A stretch of 21,610 bases of DNA from Acidimicrobiia bacterium (GTDB lineage: Bacteria > Actinomycetota > Acidimicrobiia > Spongiisociales > JAHEDJ01), in contig JAUVQS010000010.1 of the NCBI GenBank assembly GCA_030598025.1, positions 1 to 21,610 on the forward strand, read 5' to 3'. Numbering within the stretch: position 1 is the first letter of the stretch; every line of letters starts with the position of its first letter. The notes beneath the pieces were generated by a model. It was not told the DNA's origin. It worked only from the letters and a program-made list of their open reading frames with translations, and did not search any database. The translations under genes were made by a program, and so were the position numbers. Shown piece after piece: positions 20,575 through 21,610 of this stretch.

Positions 20575-21593
20575 CCTCTCGATCTGCGGCCGTGGCCGGC
20601 ACCGGGCTGATCGGTGCCTCTACGGGTCTGGCTCTCAAATCGGCGGGATGGAAGGTCACCGGTTGGGACCCGGATGTTGCTGCCTTGTCTACCGCCATGG
20701 AGATCGGCGCCCTCGACGATCGCGCCCCGTCGTTTCGTGAGTCGATTGAAGGGGCCCAGTTGATTGTTCTGGCCGGCCCTCCCCGGGCCGTGCTGGCAAC
20801 GCTCGGCGACCTCGACACCGACACGCTGGTCATCGACGTCGCCGGCGTGAAGGAACCGATCTGCCGGGCGGCTGCCCATCTCGATCACTTCGTCGGCACT
20901 CATCCAATGGCGGGTCGTGAGCAGTCGGGTCCGGGAGCTGCCTCGGGCTCGCTGTTTCGTGGCGCAAGTTGGGTGATTGCCGAAGACGGCGCTGATCGGG
21001 CGGATCTGGAGCGCGTTGAAGAGATCGTGTCGTCGCTGGGAGCGAATCCGATTCGTATGTCGGCTGCCGACCATGATCTGGCCGTGGCGATTGTCAGCCA
21101 CCTGCCGCAGGTGCTGGCGGCGACGCTCCTGGGTGAGGCCGATCGTCATGATGAGGCACTTCCCCTGGCCTCGGGCAGCTTCCGTGACCTGACACGGGTC
21201 GCCCTTTCGGATCCGGGGCTGTGGACCGAACTGCTCGGTGAAAACCGTGCCGCCGTCGTTTCCGAGCTGCGAAGCTTTGCGGAACGACTTGGAACCATCG
21301 CCGACGATGTCGAATCCGAGACGAGTGTCGAGCCGTTCTTGAGCAGTGCGAGGGATTTGCGCCGAACTCTGGCGCCACCAGTCATGGCCGTTCGGGTCAT
21401 TCTCGAGGATCGCCCGGGCGAGCTGGCCGCGGTCGGTCGGGCGCTGGCCATCAGCTCTGTGGATGTGCGCGATCTCCAACTGAGGCACGGCCCGCAGGGC
21501 GGCGGCGGTGTACTCACACTCTCAGTGCGCCCGGGAGAAGCCGAAGCACTCCGCGGCGCGCTGGCGAGCGAGGGTTTCGCGCTAGGGGGCTAG
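20571..21593 (+). CDS. tyrA: prephenate dehydrogenase with C-terminal ACT domain
   Basis: The protein has 340 residues. It oxidatively decarboxylates prephenate to 4-hydroxyphenylpyruvate for tyrosine. The NAD loop is GTGLIGAST (10-18), and Asp33 in GWDPD ends the second strand and favours NAD. The catalytic His111 is in VGTHPMAGRE. The helical dimer domain follows (SHLPQVLAATLLGE, LASGSFRDLTRVA). The end (about 270-340, VRVILEDRPGELAAVGRAL) is an ACT domain, a likely tyrosine sensor. The start is GTG 20571, overlapping the aroF stop as GTGA. Cyclohexadienyl (arogenate) dehydrogenase activity is possible and cannot be told apart here. The window ends 17 bases after the stop. Confidence 0.95.
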   Translation: MTSRSAAVAGTGLIGASTGLALKSAGWKVTGWDPDVAALSTAMEIGALDDRAPSFRESIEGAQLIVLAGPPRAVLATLGDLDTDTLVIDVAGVKEPICRAAAHLDHFVGTHPMAGREQSGPGAASGSLFRGASWVIAEDGADRADLERVEEIVSSLGANPIRMSAADHDLAVAIVSHLPQVLAATLLGEADRHDEALPLASGSFRDLTRVALSDPGLWTELLGENRAAVVSELRSFAERLGTIADDVESETSVEPFLSSARDLRRTLAPPVMAVRVILEDRPGELAAVGRALAISSVDVRDLQLRHGPQGGGGVLTLSVRPGEAEALRGALASEGFALGG

Positions 21594-21610
21594 GAAGCTG
21601 CGTCTGCTTA

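Overview
The window looks like chromosomal DNA of a high-GC actinomycete, most likely Acidimicrobiia or a nearby uncultured Actinomycetota lineage. The evidence is the gene pairs: clpS followed by a DUF2017 gene, an XRE regulator coupled to an HbhA-like lysine-tailed protein (as in mycobacterial Rv0474-Rv0475), an SDR plus acyltransferase pair (as in Rv0501-Rv0502), and GTG or leaderless starts. The phylum is inferred from synteny and protein style, not from a marker-gene tree. No rRNA, tRNA, CRISPR array or transposase was recognised.

Left part (1-8.5 kb, minus strand). The main feature is a respiratory cluster of two complete Rieske/cytochrome b modules in a row. Module A is transcribed first: Rieske protein, b6-type cytochrome b, then a 792-residue subunit IV fused to eight CxxCH haem c domains. 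After a 208-base gap comes module B: a GltD-like FAD/NAD oxidoreductase with two C-terminal ferredoxin clusters, cytochrome b, subunit IV, Rieske protein and a membrane-anchored monohaem cytochrome c. Within each module nearly every junction is an ATGA or short overlap, so each is one translationally coupled unit. Module A resembles Bacillus-type QcrABC. Module B looks like a Rieske/cytb complex with its own NAD(P)H or ferredoxin module. A small DUF559 nuclease-fold gene flanked by copies of a GC-rich palindromic repeat lies beyond the 3' end.

Middle (8.5-12.5 kb). A CpaE/MinD-like ATPase with arginines in its Walker A loop is coupled through a 7-codon minicistron to a small unknown gene. This pair diverges from an excisionase-type HTH gene. 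The HTH stop codon lies in the first of four 58-bp tandem repeats, each with two hairpins. clpS, a DUF2017 gene and a TrmA/RlmD-family RNA methyltransferase follow, then a palindromic repeat pair.

Right part (12.5-21.6 kb). An exported M15 peptidase, an XdhC/CoxI-family protein, a MocA-like nucleotidyltransferase and a DUF4332 protein lie on the plus strand. The XRE/HbhA-like pair and the SDR/acyltransferase pair lie on the minus strand. A plus-strand operon of a small unknown gene, DAHP synthase and prephenate dehydrogenase (tyrosine branch of the shikimate pathway) ends the window.

The intergenic DNA is unusually rich in short structured repeats. They include 7-bp periodic runs at several loci, and the TTAGCC-type run starts at or near the stop codon of three different genes.
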